From an uncultured bacterium (lineage in GTDB: Bacteria > Bacteroidota > Bacteroidia > Chitinophagales > Chitinophagaceae): a stretch of 64,000 bases of DNA. The DNA is taken from positions 37,441 to 101,440 of the forward strand of contig CAIKEH010000051.1 in the NCBI GenBank assembly GCA_903826405.1, written 5' to 3'. The translations under genes were made by a program, and so were the position numbers. This document shows, piece after piece, positions 36,077-45,203 of this stretch (its first letter is position 1; each line of letters opens with the position of its first letter). The notes under the pieces were generated by a model. That model was given only the letters and a program-made list of their open reading frames with translations. It ran no database searches and was not told the origin of the DNA.

Positions 36077-37215
36077 AACAACAGGCATTCTCCACGACGG
36101 GCCTGACGGAGAGCATCGTTGCTTTCGCAGGATTCTCCCGTAGCCACGGGCTCAATATCGGATTGCAGGAAACACAGGATGCCCTGCGCGCAGCCGATAC
36201 CGGGCTTCTGGTCAAGGATGAGTCTTTCCGCTTCGGTCTAAAATCACTCTTCAGCCACTCCCCCGAGGAGGGGTTACTCTTCGATCAGCTTTTCAGTCTG
36301 TACTGGGACACCAACCCAACGGATATGGCTGACCGAAAAGGGAAGGTGACCCTGCAGGGGACCGTGGTGAAGAAGGCCAATGCTTCACTCATCATGCTCG
36401 GTCAGGGAAGAACGGAGCCTGGGGAAGAAGAGGAAGCCAAGAGTGTGACCGGTGCCAATGAGACCGAACGCCTGAAGCATACCGACCTTTCTCGCGTCAA
36501 TGTGCTGGATGCGGAAAAACTGGAACTCATCGCACGGAAGCTTTTCCGGGAAATGGCCTTGCGTGTAAGGCGCAGGCAAAAAGCCTCCAGGCAAAAGGGG
36601 AAAATCAATTTGCGGAAGACCATCCGCAGAAGCATGAGCTACGGAGGAGAGCCGCTGGACCTGCTGCGGATGGAACCCGCACCGAAAAAACAAAGACTGA
36701 TCGTGCTGCTCGATGTGAGCGGGTCGATGGATAAATACAGCTTTTACCTGCTGAGATTCGTCTGTGCCATGAAGGAATATTTCCGGCAAATGGAAGCCTT
36801 TGTATTCAGCACTTCTCTGGTGCGCATCAGCAAGGCCCTGCAGCAGGAAAGGCTCGACCTGGTGTTGCAAAGGATCTCCACCATGTCGGAAAACTGGTCA
36901 GGAGGAACACGGATCGGGGCAAGCCTGAAGGAGTTCAACGCACTCTACGGCAAACGGATGCTGAATGGATCCCCGCTTCTGGTGATCATGAGTGATGGCC
37001 TCGACACCGGTGATTCGGCAGTGTTGAGGAGTGAAATGGCCTACCTTCAGCGGAGGGTGCGCAAGGTGGTCTGGCTGAATCCGCTCAAGGGTATGCAGGG
37101 ATATGCACCCACGGCGAAGGGCATGCAGGCCGCACTGCCACTCGTGGATGAGTTCAGGACGGCACATAACCTGCAAAGTATTTTGGAACTGGAAAACCTG
37201 TTGGCGGATGCTTAA
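36073..37215 (+). CDS. coxE: CoxE, von Willebrand factor A protein for CO dehydrogenase maturation
   Basis: A 380-residue CoxE-family protein. The C-terminal half carries a VWA fold with the metal-binding MIDAS motif VLLDVSGSMDKYS (about residue 215) and the later MSDGLDTGD. The basic region RRRQKASRQKGKINLRKTIRRS precedes it. With CoxD it is required for copper and sulfur insertion into CoxL. Its final 8 bases overlap the coxF start. Confidence 0.93.
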   Translation: MKQQAFSTTGLTESIVAFAGFSRSHGLNIGLQETQDALRAADTGLLVKDESFRFGLKSLFSHSPEEGLLFDQLFSLYWDTNPTDMADRKGKVTLQGTVVKKANASLIMLGQGRTEPGEEEEAKSVTGANETERLKHTDLSRVNVLDAEKLELIARKLFREMALRVRRRQKASRQKGKINLRKTIRRSMSYGGEPLDLLRMEPAPKKQRLIVLLDVSGSMDKYSFYLLRFVCAMKEYFRQMEAFVFSTSLVRISKALQQERLDLVLQRISTMSENWSGGTRIGASLKEFNALYGKRMLNGSPLLVIMSDGLDTGDSAVLRSEMAYLQRRVRKVVWLNPLKGMQGYAPTAKGMQAALPLVDEFRTAHNLQSILELENLLADA

Positions 37216-38194
37216 GGATTATTTGGAGAAGGCGCAGGAACTCAGCCGAAGGAATGAACCTTTCGCGCTCGCCGTCGTCGTGCGCCGCGAAGAGCCGAGT
37301 TCGGGCAAAGCCGGTGATAAGGCCGTCATCAACCGTTCCGGGGAGATCCTGGGTTGGGTGGGTGGTGGATGTGTCAAGGCGATCATCATCAAGGAAGCCA
37401 TGGATGCGATCCGAAGTGGCGAATCACGACTAGTTCGCATTGGTAAACACTTGAAGGAAGAGAAAAAGCATGGGATCATGGAATATAAAATGACCTGCCA
37501 AAGTGAAGGCCTGGTGGAGGTGTTCATCGAACCGGTGCTTCCCGCACCCCACCTCGTGGTGGTCGGCAAGTCGGCGATAGCACGTGCGCTCGTGAAACTG
37601 GCGAAGGCGACGGGTTATCGCGTCACGGCGATGGCAACTGATGTCAAACCTTCCACCTTTGAAGGAGTGGATGAACTGGTCACCCGGATCAGCTGGGAAA
37701 CCGTTAAGGCGAACGCGCTCACCTGCATCGTCGTCGCTACACAGGGAGAAGATGATGAAAAAGCTTTGGAATTGGCAGTGAAACAGCCACATCAGTATCT
37801 GGGTTTCGTGGCCAGCCATAAGAAGAAAAAAGCGATGATGAGCTATCTAACCGACATGGGAATGGAAAGTTCAAAAGTAGATGCGATCAAGTCCCCCGCG
37901 GGATTGAACATACAAGCCAAGAAACCGGAAGAGGTAGCTGTCAGCATACTGGCGGAGATCATCCAAGTCCGCAACAGTAATCAGATCCCCCATGTGGTCA
38001 ACCCGATGTCCGACACAACTGAAGCCGCACCCGCTAAATTCTATATCAATCCCGTTTGCGGTGTTCCGGTGGACGTGGCACATCCCAAGCATGTGGTGGA
38101 ATATGAAGGCGAGAATGTGTATTTCTGTTGTGACGGGTGCAAGGTCAAGTTCGATGCGGATCCGAAAAAATACATGAAAAAGGAAAAGGCTTGA
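37208..38194 (+). CDS. coxF: CoxF: XdhC-family protein with C-terminal YHS domain
   Basis: A 328-residue protein from the ATG at 37208, which overlaps coxE by 8 bases; upstream in-frame residues only re-read coxE. Residues about 1-100 form the XdhC/CoxI domain with SSGKAGDKAVINRSGEI and GWVGGGC. Residues about 115-260 form the Rossmann-like XdhC C-terminal domain (HLVVVGKSAIARALVKLAK). After a linker, a YHS domain occupies about 278-325 (NPVCGVPVD and VYFCCDGCKVKF, four cysteines). XdhC proteins bind and sulfurate molybdenum cofactor before insertion. YHS domains occur in metal-handling proteins, so the fusion suggests a link between the Mo-S and Cu steps. Confidence 0.88.
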   Translation: MLKDYLEKAQELSRRNEPFALAVVVRREEPSSGKAGDKAVINRSGEILGWVGGGCVKAIIIKEAMDAIRSGESRLVRIGKHLKEEKKHGIMEYKMTCQSEGLVEVFIEPVLPAPHLVVVGKSAIARALVKLAKATGYRVTAMATDVKPSTFEGVDELVTRISWETVKANALTCIVVATQGEDDEKALELAVKQPHQYLGFVASHKKKKAMMSYLTDMGMESSKVDAIKSPAGLNIQAKKPEEVAVSILAEIIQVRNSNQIPHVVNPMSDTTEAAPAKFYINPVCGVPVDVAHPKHVVEYEGENVYFCCDGCKVKFDADPKKYMKKEKA

Positions 38195-38216
38195 TGCATG
38201 ATAAAAGCATGAAGTG

Positions 38217-39377
38217 ATGAAGGAGATCAGGGAGATCATATCGGCGTTCGACGAATGTGTGGCTGCTGGCCGTAAGGCGGCATTGGCCTCCGTCGTGCAC
38301 CTCGACGGATCTTCATATCGACGTCCCGGGGCACGCATGCTGGTGGATGATGAGGGCAGGCTGACGGGCGCGATCAGTGGTGGATGTCTTGAAGGAGATG
38401 CACTCCGCCGCGCCTTGCTCGTCATAAATCAGCAGTATCCCAAACTGGTCACGTACGATACTACCGATGAGGAGGATATCACCCTGGGTGTTCAATTGGG
38501 TTGCGCCGGAGTGATACAGGTGCTTTTCGAACCGGTGGATCCATCCTTTGAGAATAATCCGATCGACCTGCTGAGGAAAGTGATCACCAAACGAGGCCGA
38601 GCGGTTATGGTGACGCTGTTCGACCTCAAGAATAAGTTGCAGGGACAAGTGGGCACCTGTATGCTGATGGAAGAAGATGGTACCATTACCGGCCAGGTTC
38701 CCGTGGAGTCGATCCGCGAAGGGTTGATGAAGGACATGCAGGAAGCGATGAGGAATACGAAATCCGCATTCGTACAATATGAAATTGATGACAATTCATG
38801 GACGGCCTTCATCGAATACATCGAACCTCCTGTATGCGTTGTGGTAGTGGGTGCGGGGAACGACGCCATTCCCATGGTGCAGATGGCTGATATCATCGGC
38901 TGGGAAACGAGGGTGGTGGACGGACGTAGCACACATGCCCGGCCTGAACGTTTTATCGCAGCCTGTCAGGTACTCGTCAGTAAACCGGAACTCGTACTCG
39001 AGCAGATCCCTATCGACGAAAAGACGGTATTCGTACTCATGACGCACAACTACAATTATGATATGGCCATGCTCCGGGCCCTGCTCGAACGAAGGGTCAC
39101 ATACATCGGAGCATTGGGACCGAAGAAGAAATTGGACAGGATGTTAGGCGAACTGAGGGATAAAGGATTCGTTCCTGATAGAAGGCAGCTCGCCTCCATA
39201 TACGGTCCGGTTGGTCTGGAAATAGGAGCGGAGACTGCCGAAGAAATAGCTTTGAGCATCATATCGGAGATCAAAGCCGTGTTGTCGGGAAAGTCTGGTG
39301 GTTCCCTTCGCGAGAAAACGGATGTGATCCATTCGCGTGCCGGGTTGCAGATCATGAACCGAAAATCAGGGCTCTGA
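38217..39377 (+). CDS. second XdhC/CoxI-family protein
   Basis: A 386-residue XdhC-family protein without a YHS domain. The N-terminal domain has SSYRRPGARMLVDDEGRLTGAISGGCLEGDALRRALL, with the conserved Cys in GGC. The C-terminal Rossmann domain has VVVGAGNDAIPMVQMADIIGW and YIGALGPKKKLDRML, and the usual GLEIGAETAEEIALSIISE region. It probably receives molybdenum cofactor from the MocA-like enzyme encoded next and makes the sulfurated form. The start codon is ATG 38217; its TGA overlaps the mocA-like ATG by one base. Confidence 0.9.
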   Translation: MKEIREIISAFDECVAAGRKAALASVVHLDGSSYRRPGARMLVDDEGRLTGAISGGCLEGDALRRALLVINQQYPKLVTYDTTDEEDITLGVQLGCAGVIQVLFEPVDPSFENNPIDLLRKVITKRGRAVMVTLFDLKNKLQGQVGTCMLMEEDGTITGQVPVESIREGLMKDMQEAMRNTKSAFVQYEIDDNSWTAFIEYIEPPVCVVVVGAGNDAIPMVQMADIIGWETRVVDGRSTHARPERFIAACQVLVSKPELVLEQIPIDEKTVFVLMTHNYNYDMAMLRALLERRVTYIGALGPKKKLDRMLGELRDKGFVPDRRQLASIYGPVGLEIGAETAEEIALSIISEIKAVLSGKSGGSLREKTDVIHSRAGLQIMNRKSGL

Positions 39378-39979
39378 TGAAGGAGATGATCCATCATATA
39401 GGTGTCATCATCCTTGCCGCAGGCAGATCGGCACGTATGGGTAGTCCGAAGCAGTTGCTGGTACACGAAGGGAAAACACTGCTTCACAGGTCTGTCGATA
39501 CGGTACTCAGTGCCGGCTTCACGGAAACGATCGTTGTTCTGGGCGCGGTGCAAGAGGAATTGAGAAAGGAATTGAATGATTTCCCAGTGAAGATCGCGAT
39601 CAATGATGGATGGGAAGAAGGCATGGGCTCCTCGATACGTGCAGGATTGAAAAGTTTGAAGGAGCATTACCCTGAAACGGATGGTGCGTTGATTATGGTA
39701 TGCGATCAGCCTCATGTGGATTCTGTCCTACTGAATGGATTGATTGCGCAGCAGCGGGAGAGCGGACTGCCCATAGTAGCGTCCCGATATGGGGATACGA
39801 CAGGAACTCCGGCCGTATTCCATCGATCCGTATTCCCTTTGCTCCTGGAACTGAAAGGCGATAGGGGCGCAGGCAAGCTGATCGCGACGATGCCGGAGAT
39901 GGTGGGGGTCATCGAATTTCCCGAAGGGGCCAACGATATCGACACCATGGAGGATTATGACAGATTGAAGAACGGATAA
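39377..39979 (+). CDS. mocA: MocA-like molybdenum cofactor cytidylyltransferase
   Basis: A 200-residue nucleotidyltransferase of the MobA-like family, with GVIILAAGRSARMGSPKQLL at the N-terminus and CDQPHVD for metal binding near residue 105. In clusters with XdhC proteins this family makes molybdopterin cytosine dinucleotide, the form present in CO dehydrogenase, rather than the guanine form. The specificity is inferred from context and family; MobA activity (GTP) cannot be excluded by eye. Confidence 0.85.
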   Translation: MKEMIHHIGVIILAAGRSARMGSPKQLLVHEGKTLLHRSVDTVLSAGFTETIVVLGAVQEELRKELNDFPVKIAINDGWEEGMGSSIRAGLKSLKEHYPETDGALIMVCDQPHVDSVLLNGLIAQQRESGLPIVASRYGDTTGTPAVFHRSVFPLLLELKGDRGAGKLIATMPEMVGVIEFPEGANDIDTMEDYDRLKNG

Positions 39980-39989
39980 AAACAGGAAC

Positions 39990-40970
39990 ATGATCAAAGA
40001 CGGATTCAACAGGGTACATAATTACCTCCGCATTTCCATGACGGACAATTGCAACCTGCGCTGTTTTTACTGCATGCCAGAGGAGGATTATACATTCACG
40101 CCTCAGGCCAAACTGATGCAGGCAGAAGAGATAGAGGCAATCGCCAAGATCTTTGTTTCGCAGGGAGTGGACAAGATCAGACTTACGGGAGGTGAGCCGC
40201 TGGTGCGCAAGGATGCGGGCGATATCATACGTCGACTATCAAAATTACCCGTGAATCTGACACTCACCACCAATGCCACACGGCTTCATGAATTTGCCGA
40301 TCTGCTGGAAGAATGTGGAGTACGATCACTGAATATCAGCCTCGATACGCTCGACAAAGACAAGTTCCAGCTCATGACGCGACGCGACCAGTTCGATCGC
40401 GTTCATGACAATATCAGAATGATGATCGACCGGGGCTTTCATGTAAAGGTCAATGTGGTTGTGATGAAGGGTTTGAACGATGGGGAGATCGTTGATTTCA
40501 TCGAATGGACGAAAAAGGATCCTGTTCATGTGAGGTTCATTGAATTCATGCCCTTCAGTGGCAATCGTTGGGCCAATGACAAATTGATCACCTGGCATCA
40601 GATCATGGAAGTGGCAAGCGGATCATTTGATGTATTGCCCCTGGAGCACATCAAGCATGAGACGGTGAAGAAGTACATCGTCCCCGGACACCAAGGTACA
40701 TTCGCCGTGATCAGCACGATGAGTGCCCCCTTTTGCAGCGACTGCAACCGTATGCGCCTTACGGCAGATGGGAAAATGAAAAATTGCCTGTTCTCCAAGT
40801 CGGAGAGTGATCTGCTCACGGCTTACCGGAATGGGGAGGATATACTTCCGCTGATCCATGGGAATGTGGCGGCAAAGGCCAGCCAGTTGGGAGGACAGTT
40901 CACTGCAGTGCCGGACCATGTGCATGCGGAAGATATCCAGAACCGCAGTATGATCGCCATCGGTGGTTAA
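39990..40970 (+). CDS. moaA: GTP 3',8-cyclase MoaA
   Basis: A 326-residue radical SAM protein. The N-terminal cluster motif CNLRCFYC (CxxxCxxC), the RLTGGEPLVRKD SAM-binding segment and the C-terminal cluster motif APFCSDCNRMRLTADGKMKNC are all present, and the chain ends in the required Gly-Gly. It performs the first step of molybdopterin synthesis with MoaC. It starts 10 bases after the mocA-like gene. Confidence 0.96.
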   Translation: MIKDGFNRVHNYLRISMTDNCNLRCFYCMPEEDYTFTPQAKLMQAEEIEAIAKIFVSQGVDKIRLTGGEPLVRKDAGDIIRRLSKLPVNLTLTTNATRLHEFADLLEECGVRSLNISLDTLDKDKFQLMTRRDQFDRVHDNIRMMIDRGFHVKVNVVVMKGLNDGEIVDFIEWTKKDPVHVRFIEFMPFSGNRWANDKLITWHQIMEVASGSFDVLPLEHIKHETVKKYIVPGHQGTFAVISTMSAPFCSDCNRMRLTADGKMKNCLFSKSESDLLTAYRNGEDILPLIHGNVAAKASQLGGQFTAVPDHVHAEDIQNRSMIAIGG

Positions 40971-40975
40971 TAAGC

Positions 40976-41341
40976 ATGAGCAGCATGATCACGAAGAATG
41001 ACAACAGCAACAAGGACATTATCAAGGGCTCCGTTTGGATCGAGCACGACGGTGTGAAATACTTCGGTCCCGGCCCATATGAACTTCTCCGGAAGATCGA
41101 TGAGACGGGCTCCATACACGAGGCGGCCAAACGTATGGGACTTTCCTACCGCAAGGCCTGGATCATCATCAACCGCATGAACCAAGTGACAGGTAAGGCC
41201 ATGGTGATCACCCGAACCGGTGGAACCCAGGGCGGAGGTTCGGAGGTCAGCCCAGAGGCCAAAAAGTTGATGACCCGGTACCACGAAGTGAATCGACGGT
41301 TCACTTCTTTTCTGGAGAAAGAATCGATAAGGATACATTGA
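40976..41341 (+). CDS. ModE-type winged-helix regulator without a molybdate-binding domain
   Basis: A 121-residue protein consisting of the ModE N-terminal DNA-binding domain: YFGPGPYELLRKIDETGSIHEAAKRMGLSYRKAWIIINRMN, followed by GTQGGGSEVSPEAKKLMTRYHEV. The molybdate-binding TOBE/MOP repeats of full-length ModE are absent, so it either senses molybdate through a partner or responds to something else. Its place between moaA and the TonB receptor makes it the likely regulator of this island. Confidence 0.87.
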   Translation: MSSMITKNDNSNKDIIKGSVWIEHDGVKYFGPGPYELLRKIDETGSIHEAAKRMGLSYRKAWIIINRMNQVTGKAMVITRTGGTQGGGSEVSPEAKKLMTRYHEVNRRFTSFLEKESIRIH

Positions 41342-41349
41342 ACCATGAC

Positions 41350-43977
41350 ATGGCTGGAAGCAGATCTACATATCATCGTTATATACAATCGGGAATAACG
41401 CTCCCGAACTGGGTCGTTTGGATCTTGCTGGTTTTTATTTTGACCATCCCGGGAAAATCTGCCTTTTCGCAGGACGGCTTTAATGGATCAGATAGAGACA
41501 GCACTCAACCCGGGATACTCGAAGAAGTGGTGGTATCGGCATCACGGAATCGGGAGGGACTGATTCCTTCGCCGGTCAGCATACGCTTGGCGGACAGTTC
41601 TTTTTTACGCAGAAGCTCGGCACCGTCTTTTTTTGATGCGCTTGAACATCTTCAGGGAGTGCAGATGATCACTCCAAGTATGGGCTTTCGTATCATAAAC
41701 ACCCGAGGTTTCGCCAATACAACGAATGTGAGATTTGCCCAGTTGGTGGATGGCATGGATGTGCAGAGTCCGCATATCGGCGGACCGATCGGTAATGCCC
41801 TTGGCCCCGGCGACCTTGATGTCGAGAAAGTGGAATTGCTTCCCGGGGTGGCATCTGCACTGTATGGAATGAATACCATAAATGGATTGGCAGACCTCAT
41901 CACGAAAGATCCATTCCACAGCACGGGACTCAGCATACAGCAGAAGACTGCAATCACCCATCTCGGCGACAGCAGATCGGCTGCTTCTCTTTATTCTGAG
42001 ACCAGCCTGAGATGGGCTTACAAAATCAATGAACGAATTGCTTTTAAGGTCAATGGATCATTCACTCGCGGAAAGGACTGGGTGGCGGATGACCGCACTG
42101 ATCTTAATCCTTTGGCAAATAGCAGCACAGGACTCCTGGGTTCGGAAAATCCCGCCCAGGATCCGGTCAATACCTATGGGAATGAATCGTCGGATAGAAA
42201 GACCATGACGCTGAAAGGGAAGACATATGTGGTCGCTCGTACGGGGTATGCCGAAAAGGATTTGACAGACCATGGCATCCACAATCTTCGTGTGGATGGT
42301 GGTTTGTACTATAAAGTCTCCAAAAAGGGATTGCTTTCCCTCCACTATCGGGGTGCGATGCTCAGCAACGTGTATCAACGTGCAAACCGATTTATGCTAA
42401 AGGATTATCTGCTGCATCAGGAAGGAATCCAGTTCCATTCTGATGTGGTGCAAGCCAAAGTTTACATCAACAGTGAAAATTCGGGGGATTCCTATAACCT
42501 GCGGTCGATGGGTGAGAATATCGACCGGACCTGGAAGCTCGATACGAAATGGTATGCGGACTACTCACGCGGATACAACAGTGCTTATGGAAATGGCATG
42601 ACTGTGGCGGACGCACATCGGTATGCGCGCAACCAAGCGGATTCAGGCCGGCTGCAGCCAGGCACAGAGGCATTCTATCGATCGCTCTCCAAATTGCAAC
42701 AGATCAACAACTGGGATTCTGGTGCAGCACTGAAGGTGCAGGCTGCATTTGTACAGGCCGAAGTGCAATATGATCTCACAGAGTCTTTCCTGAATGGCCT
42801 GAAAAAAAAGACAGGACTTGAGGTCATGGCCGGCATTGACCATCGAACTTATTTCATCCATCCTGATGGTAACTATTTCATCAACCCTTTGCCGGGTAAA
42901 GGATCCCAGGATATCCGTTACGGAAAGACCGGTGGTTTTCTGTCGTTCGCTCGTGACTTCGCAGGCAAAAAGCTCAGGCTAGGTGCCATTCTTCGGGGAG
43001 ATAAGAACGACTATTTCCCAATACTTTTCAATCCTAGATTCACTCTTGTGTATACGCCTTCCCGAATGCACAGCATCAGGATGTCGTTTCAAAGTGGCTA
43101 TCGATATCCTTCAGTTTTTGAAGCCTATTCCAATGTCAACAGTGGTGGGGTCAAGCGGGTAGGTGGTCTGCCTGTGATGTCGAATGGGATTTTCGAAAAT
43201 GCCTGGCTGCAGACTTCCATTTCAGCATTCCAGTCTGCCATAATCAAGGATATCAATCAGGGTGGTTTGTCCAAAAATGCGGCGATCGATAAGAATAAGG
43301 GTATGCTTTCTAAAAATCCATATACCTATATCAAGCCCGAACAGGCCAATGCGATCGAGGTCGGATACCGAGGCGTATTCAACAATGGGCGACTTTTTGT
43401 GGATGTGGATGGATATTACAGTCGATACCGGAATTTCATTGCTCAGGCCAATATGAATGTTCCCAAGACTACCATCTCCGATTCGATACCCTATTATCTA
43501 TACGACAATGGCAAGCAGAATAAGTACCGCATGTGGACCAATTCCCGGACAAGCATCAGCATCTACGGATTCAGCGCAGGCGTTCGCTATGATTTTGGAA
43601 AAGGAACACTGGCTTTCGTCAACGGTACTTTTTCTAAACTATCCAGGTCGTCTGATGAAGATGGCCTGGAAGACGGGTTCAACACGCCTGCCTGGATGCT
43701 CAACGCCGGTATCGCAAATCCACACCTGATAGGCAGGTTAGGGGCTGGGATGAACCTGCACTGGCAGAGTGGTTTTTATTGGCAGTCCTTTTTGGTCAAC
43801 GGGAATGTGCCTTCTTACGCCACGGTTGATGCGCATGTCAGTTTTGACTTTCCCGGACTGAAGACCGGTGTGAAGTTGGGTGCGAGTAACTTATTCAATC
43901 GATATTATACATCATTCCTTGGTGGCCCGTCAATCGGAGGCTTTTATTACCTTACCCTTCGATACGGATTACCTTGA
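41350..43977 (+). CDS. TonB-dependent outer-membrane receptor in the molybdenum cofactor cluster
   Basis: An 875-residue receptor from the ATG at 41350; a TTG at 41338 that overlaps the regulator's stop is the alternative. The signal peptide sits at about residues 20-42. The plug domain follows with a TonB box-like ILEEVVVSAS, then LEHLQGVQMITP, INTRGFANTTN and VEKVELLPGVASALYG. The beta-barrel extends to a C-terminal aromatic strand (FYYLTLRYGLP). It lacks the carboxypeptidase-like domain of SusC. Placement between moaA and moeA suggests uptake of molybdate, copper or a chelate of these; the substrate is inferred from position only. Confidence 0.88.
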   Translation: MAGSRSTYHRYIQSGITLPNWVVWILLVFILTIPGKSAFSQDGFNGSDRDSTQPGILEEVVVSASRNREGLIPSPVSIRLADSSFLRRSSAPSFFDALEHLQGVQMITPSMGFRIINTRGFANTTNVRFAQLVDGMDVQSPHIGGPIGNALGPGDLDVEKVELLPGVASALYGMNTINGLADLITKDPFHSTGLSIQQKTAITHLGDSRSAASLYSETSLRWAYKINERIAFKVNGSFTRGKDWVADDRTDLNPLANSSTGLLGSENPAQDPVNTYGNESSDRKTMTLKGKTYVVARTGYAEKDLTDHGIHNLRVDGGLYYKVSKKGLLSLHYRGAMLSNVYQRANRFMLKDYLLHQEGIQFHSDVVQAKVYINSENSGDSYNLRSMGENIDRTWKLDTKWYADYSRGYNSAYGNGMTVADAHRYARNQADSGRLQPGTEAFYRSLSKLQQINNWDSGAALKVQAAFVQAEVQYDLTESFLNGLKKKTGLEVMAGIDHRTYFIHPDGNYFINPLPGKGSQDIRYGKTGGFLSFARDFAGKKLRLGAILRGDKNDYFPILFNPRFTLVYTPSRMHSIRMSFQSGYRYPSVFEAYSNVNSGGVKRVGGLPVMSNGIFENAWLQTSISAFQSAIIKDINQGGLSKNAAIDKNKGMLSKNPYTYIKPEQANAIEVGYRGVFNNGRLFVDVDGYYSRYRNFIAQANMNVPKTTISDSIPYYLYDNGKQNKYRMWTNSRTSISIYGFSAGVRYDFGKGTLAFVNGTFSKLSRSSDEDGLEDGFNTPAWMLNAGIANPHLIGRLGAGMNLHWQSGFYWQSFLVNGNVPSYATVDAHVSFDFPGLKTGVKLGASNLFNRYYTSFLGGPSIGGFYYLTLRYGLP

Positions 43978-43993
43978 ATAAAAGGAATTGAAC

Positions 43994-45184
43994 ATGAATG
44001 TACCAAGATCACTGATCACCGTGGATGAAGCAAGAAGGATGATTCTGGATAACAGCAGCCTTCTCCCCTCACTCTTGCTCTCGCTGGAACAGGCGGCAGG
44101 GCTAGTCTTGGCTGAAGATGTGCATGCACCCGTGTCGGTGCCGGCCTTTCATCAGTCTGGCATGGATGGATATGCTTTGCGATCGGCTAGTCTGGGTGCC
44201 CCCATTCCCATACAAGGTGAGCAGGCAGCGGGTGCATCTGACCGGCCCGTTCTAAGACAGGGTACGGCCATGCGTATCTTCACCGGGGCTCCGGTGCCAG
44301 AAGGTGCTGACATGGTGGTGATGCAGGAGAAGACTCGAGTGGAGAATGGTGATCTCATCATCACCGATCCAAGCTTGAAAGCAGGGGATAATATTCGACT
44401 TAGGGGATCCGAGATCGGGGAAGGTGATCTGTCTTTGGCGAAGGGCGCACTGCTGCATGCCGGTGCCATCGGTTTTCTTGCCGGTACGGGTGTGGCCATG
44501 GTGAAAGCTTTCCCAAAACCTCGGGTATCCATTATCGTTACCGGGAATGAATTGCAAGAGCCGGGTTTGAAGTTGTCTCACGGGCAGGTCTATGAGGCCA
44601 ATTCATATGCCCTGCGTGCCGCCCTGAAACAAGCGGGGATAAATGATGCAGCAGTCCATTACTCTCCCGATGATCCTGAAACCTTGACGGCCGTGTTGAA
44701 AGTCGCCCTGGAACAGAGCGACATCGTACTGATGACCGGTGGTGTCAGTGTCGGCGACCATGATCACACCAGGCGTTCGGCTGAATCCTGTGGTGTGGAG
44801 ATCATCTTTCATAAGGTGAAGCAGCGTCCCGGCAAGCCGATCCTATTTGGAAAGGGGAATGGCAAGTTGTTGTTCGGATTGCCCGGGAACCCCGCATCGG
44901 TATTGACCTGTTTTTACGAATACGTTTGCGTGGCGCTGGAAGCTTGCACCGGCAGGAAGGTGCAGCCCAGGGTCGTGCATGTCCCGATCGCCACTGATTT
45001 CAAAAAGGCTGCCGGTCTGACTCATTTTCTGAAGGGATATTATGATGGGGTTAAAGTGAATGCATTGCATGCGCAAGAGTCCTATCGACTCAGTTCTTTC
45101 GCGATGGCCAACTGCCTCATTAGGGTAGACGAATCCGTGACGGAGCTGAGATCAGGGGAAGAGGTGGAAATACATTTGATCTAG
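43994..45184 (+). CDS. moeA: molybdopterin molybdenumtransferase MoeA
   Basis: A 396-residue MoeA. The ATG at 43994 is preceded by AAAGGA at 43981, a good ribosome site. Family motifs are VDEARRMIL, FHQSGMDGYALR, GTAMRIFTGAPVPEGADMVV, SIIVTGNEL, GGVSVGDHD and the C-terminal GLPGNPASVL. It inserts molybdate into adenylylated molybdopterin. Only one moeA is present in the window. Confidence 0.95.
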   Translation: MNVPRSLITVDEARRMILDNSSLLPSLLLSLEQAAGLVLAEDVHAPVSVPAFHQSGMDGYALRSASLGAPIPIQGEQAAGASDRPVLRQGTAMRIFTGAPVPEGADMVVMQEKTRVENGDLIITDPSLKAGDNIRLRGSEIGEGDLSLAKGALLHAGAIGFLAGTGVAMVKAFPKPRVSIIVTGNELQEPGLKLSHGQVYEANSYALRAALKQAGINDAAVHYSPDDPETLTAVLKVALEQSDIVLMTGGVSVGDHDHTRRSAESCGVEIIFHKVKQRPGKPILFGKGNGKLLFGLPGNPASVLTCFYEYVCVALEACTGRKVQPRVVHVPIATDFKKAAGLTHFLKGYYDGVKVNALHAQESYRLSSFAMANCLIRVDESVTELRSGEEVEIHLI

Positions 45185-45203
45185 ACCACGGTAAATCATT
45201 TAC

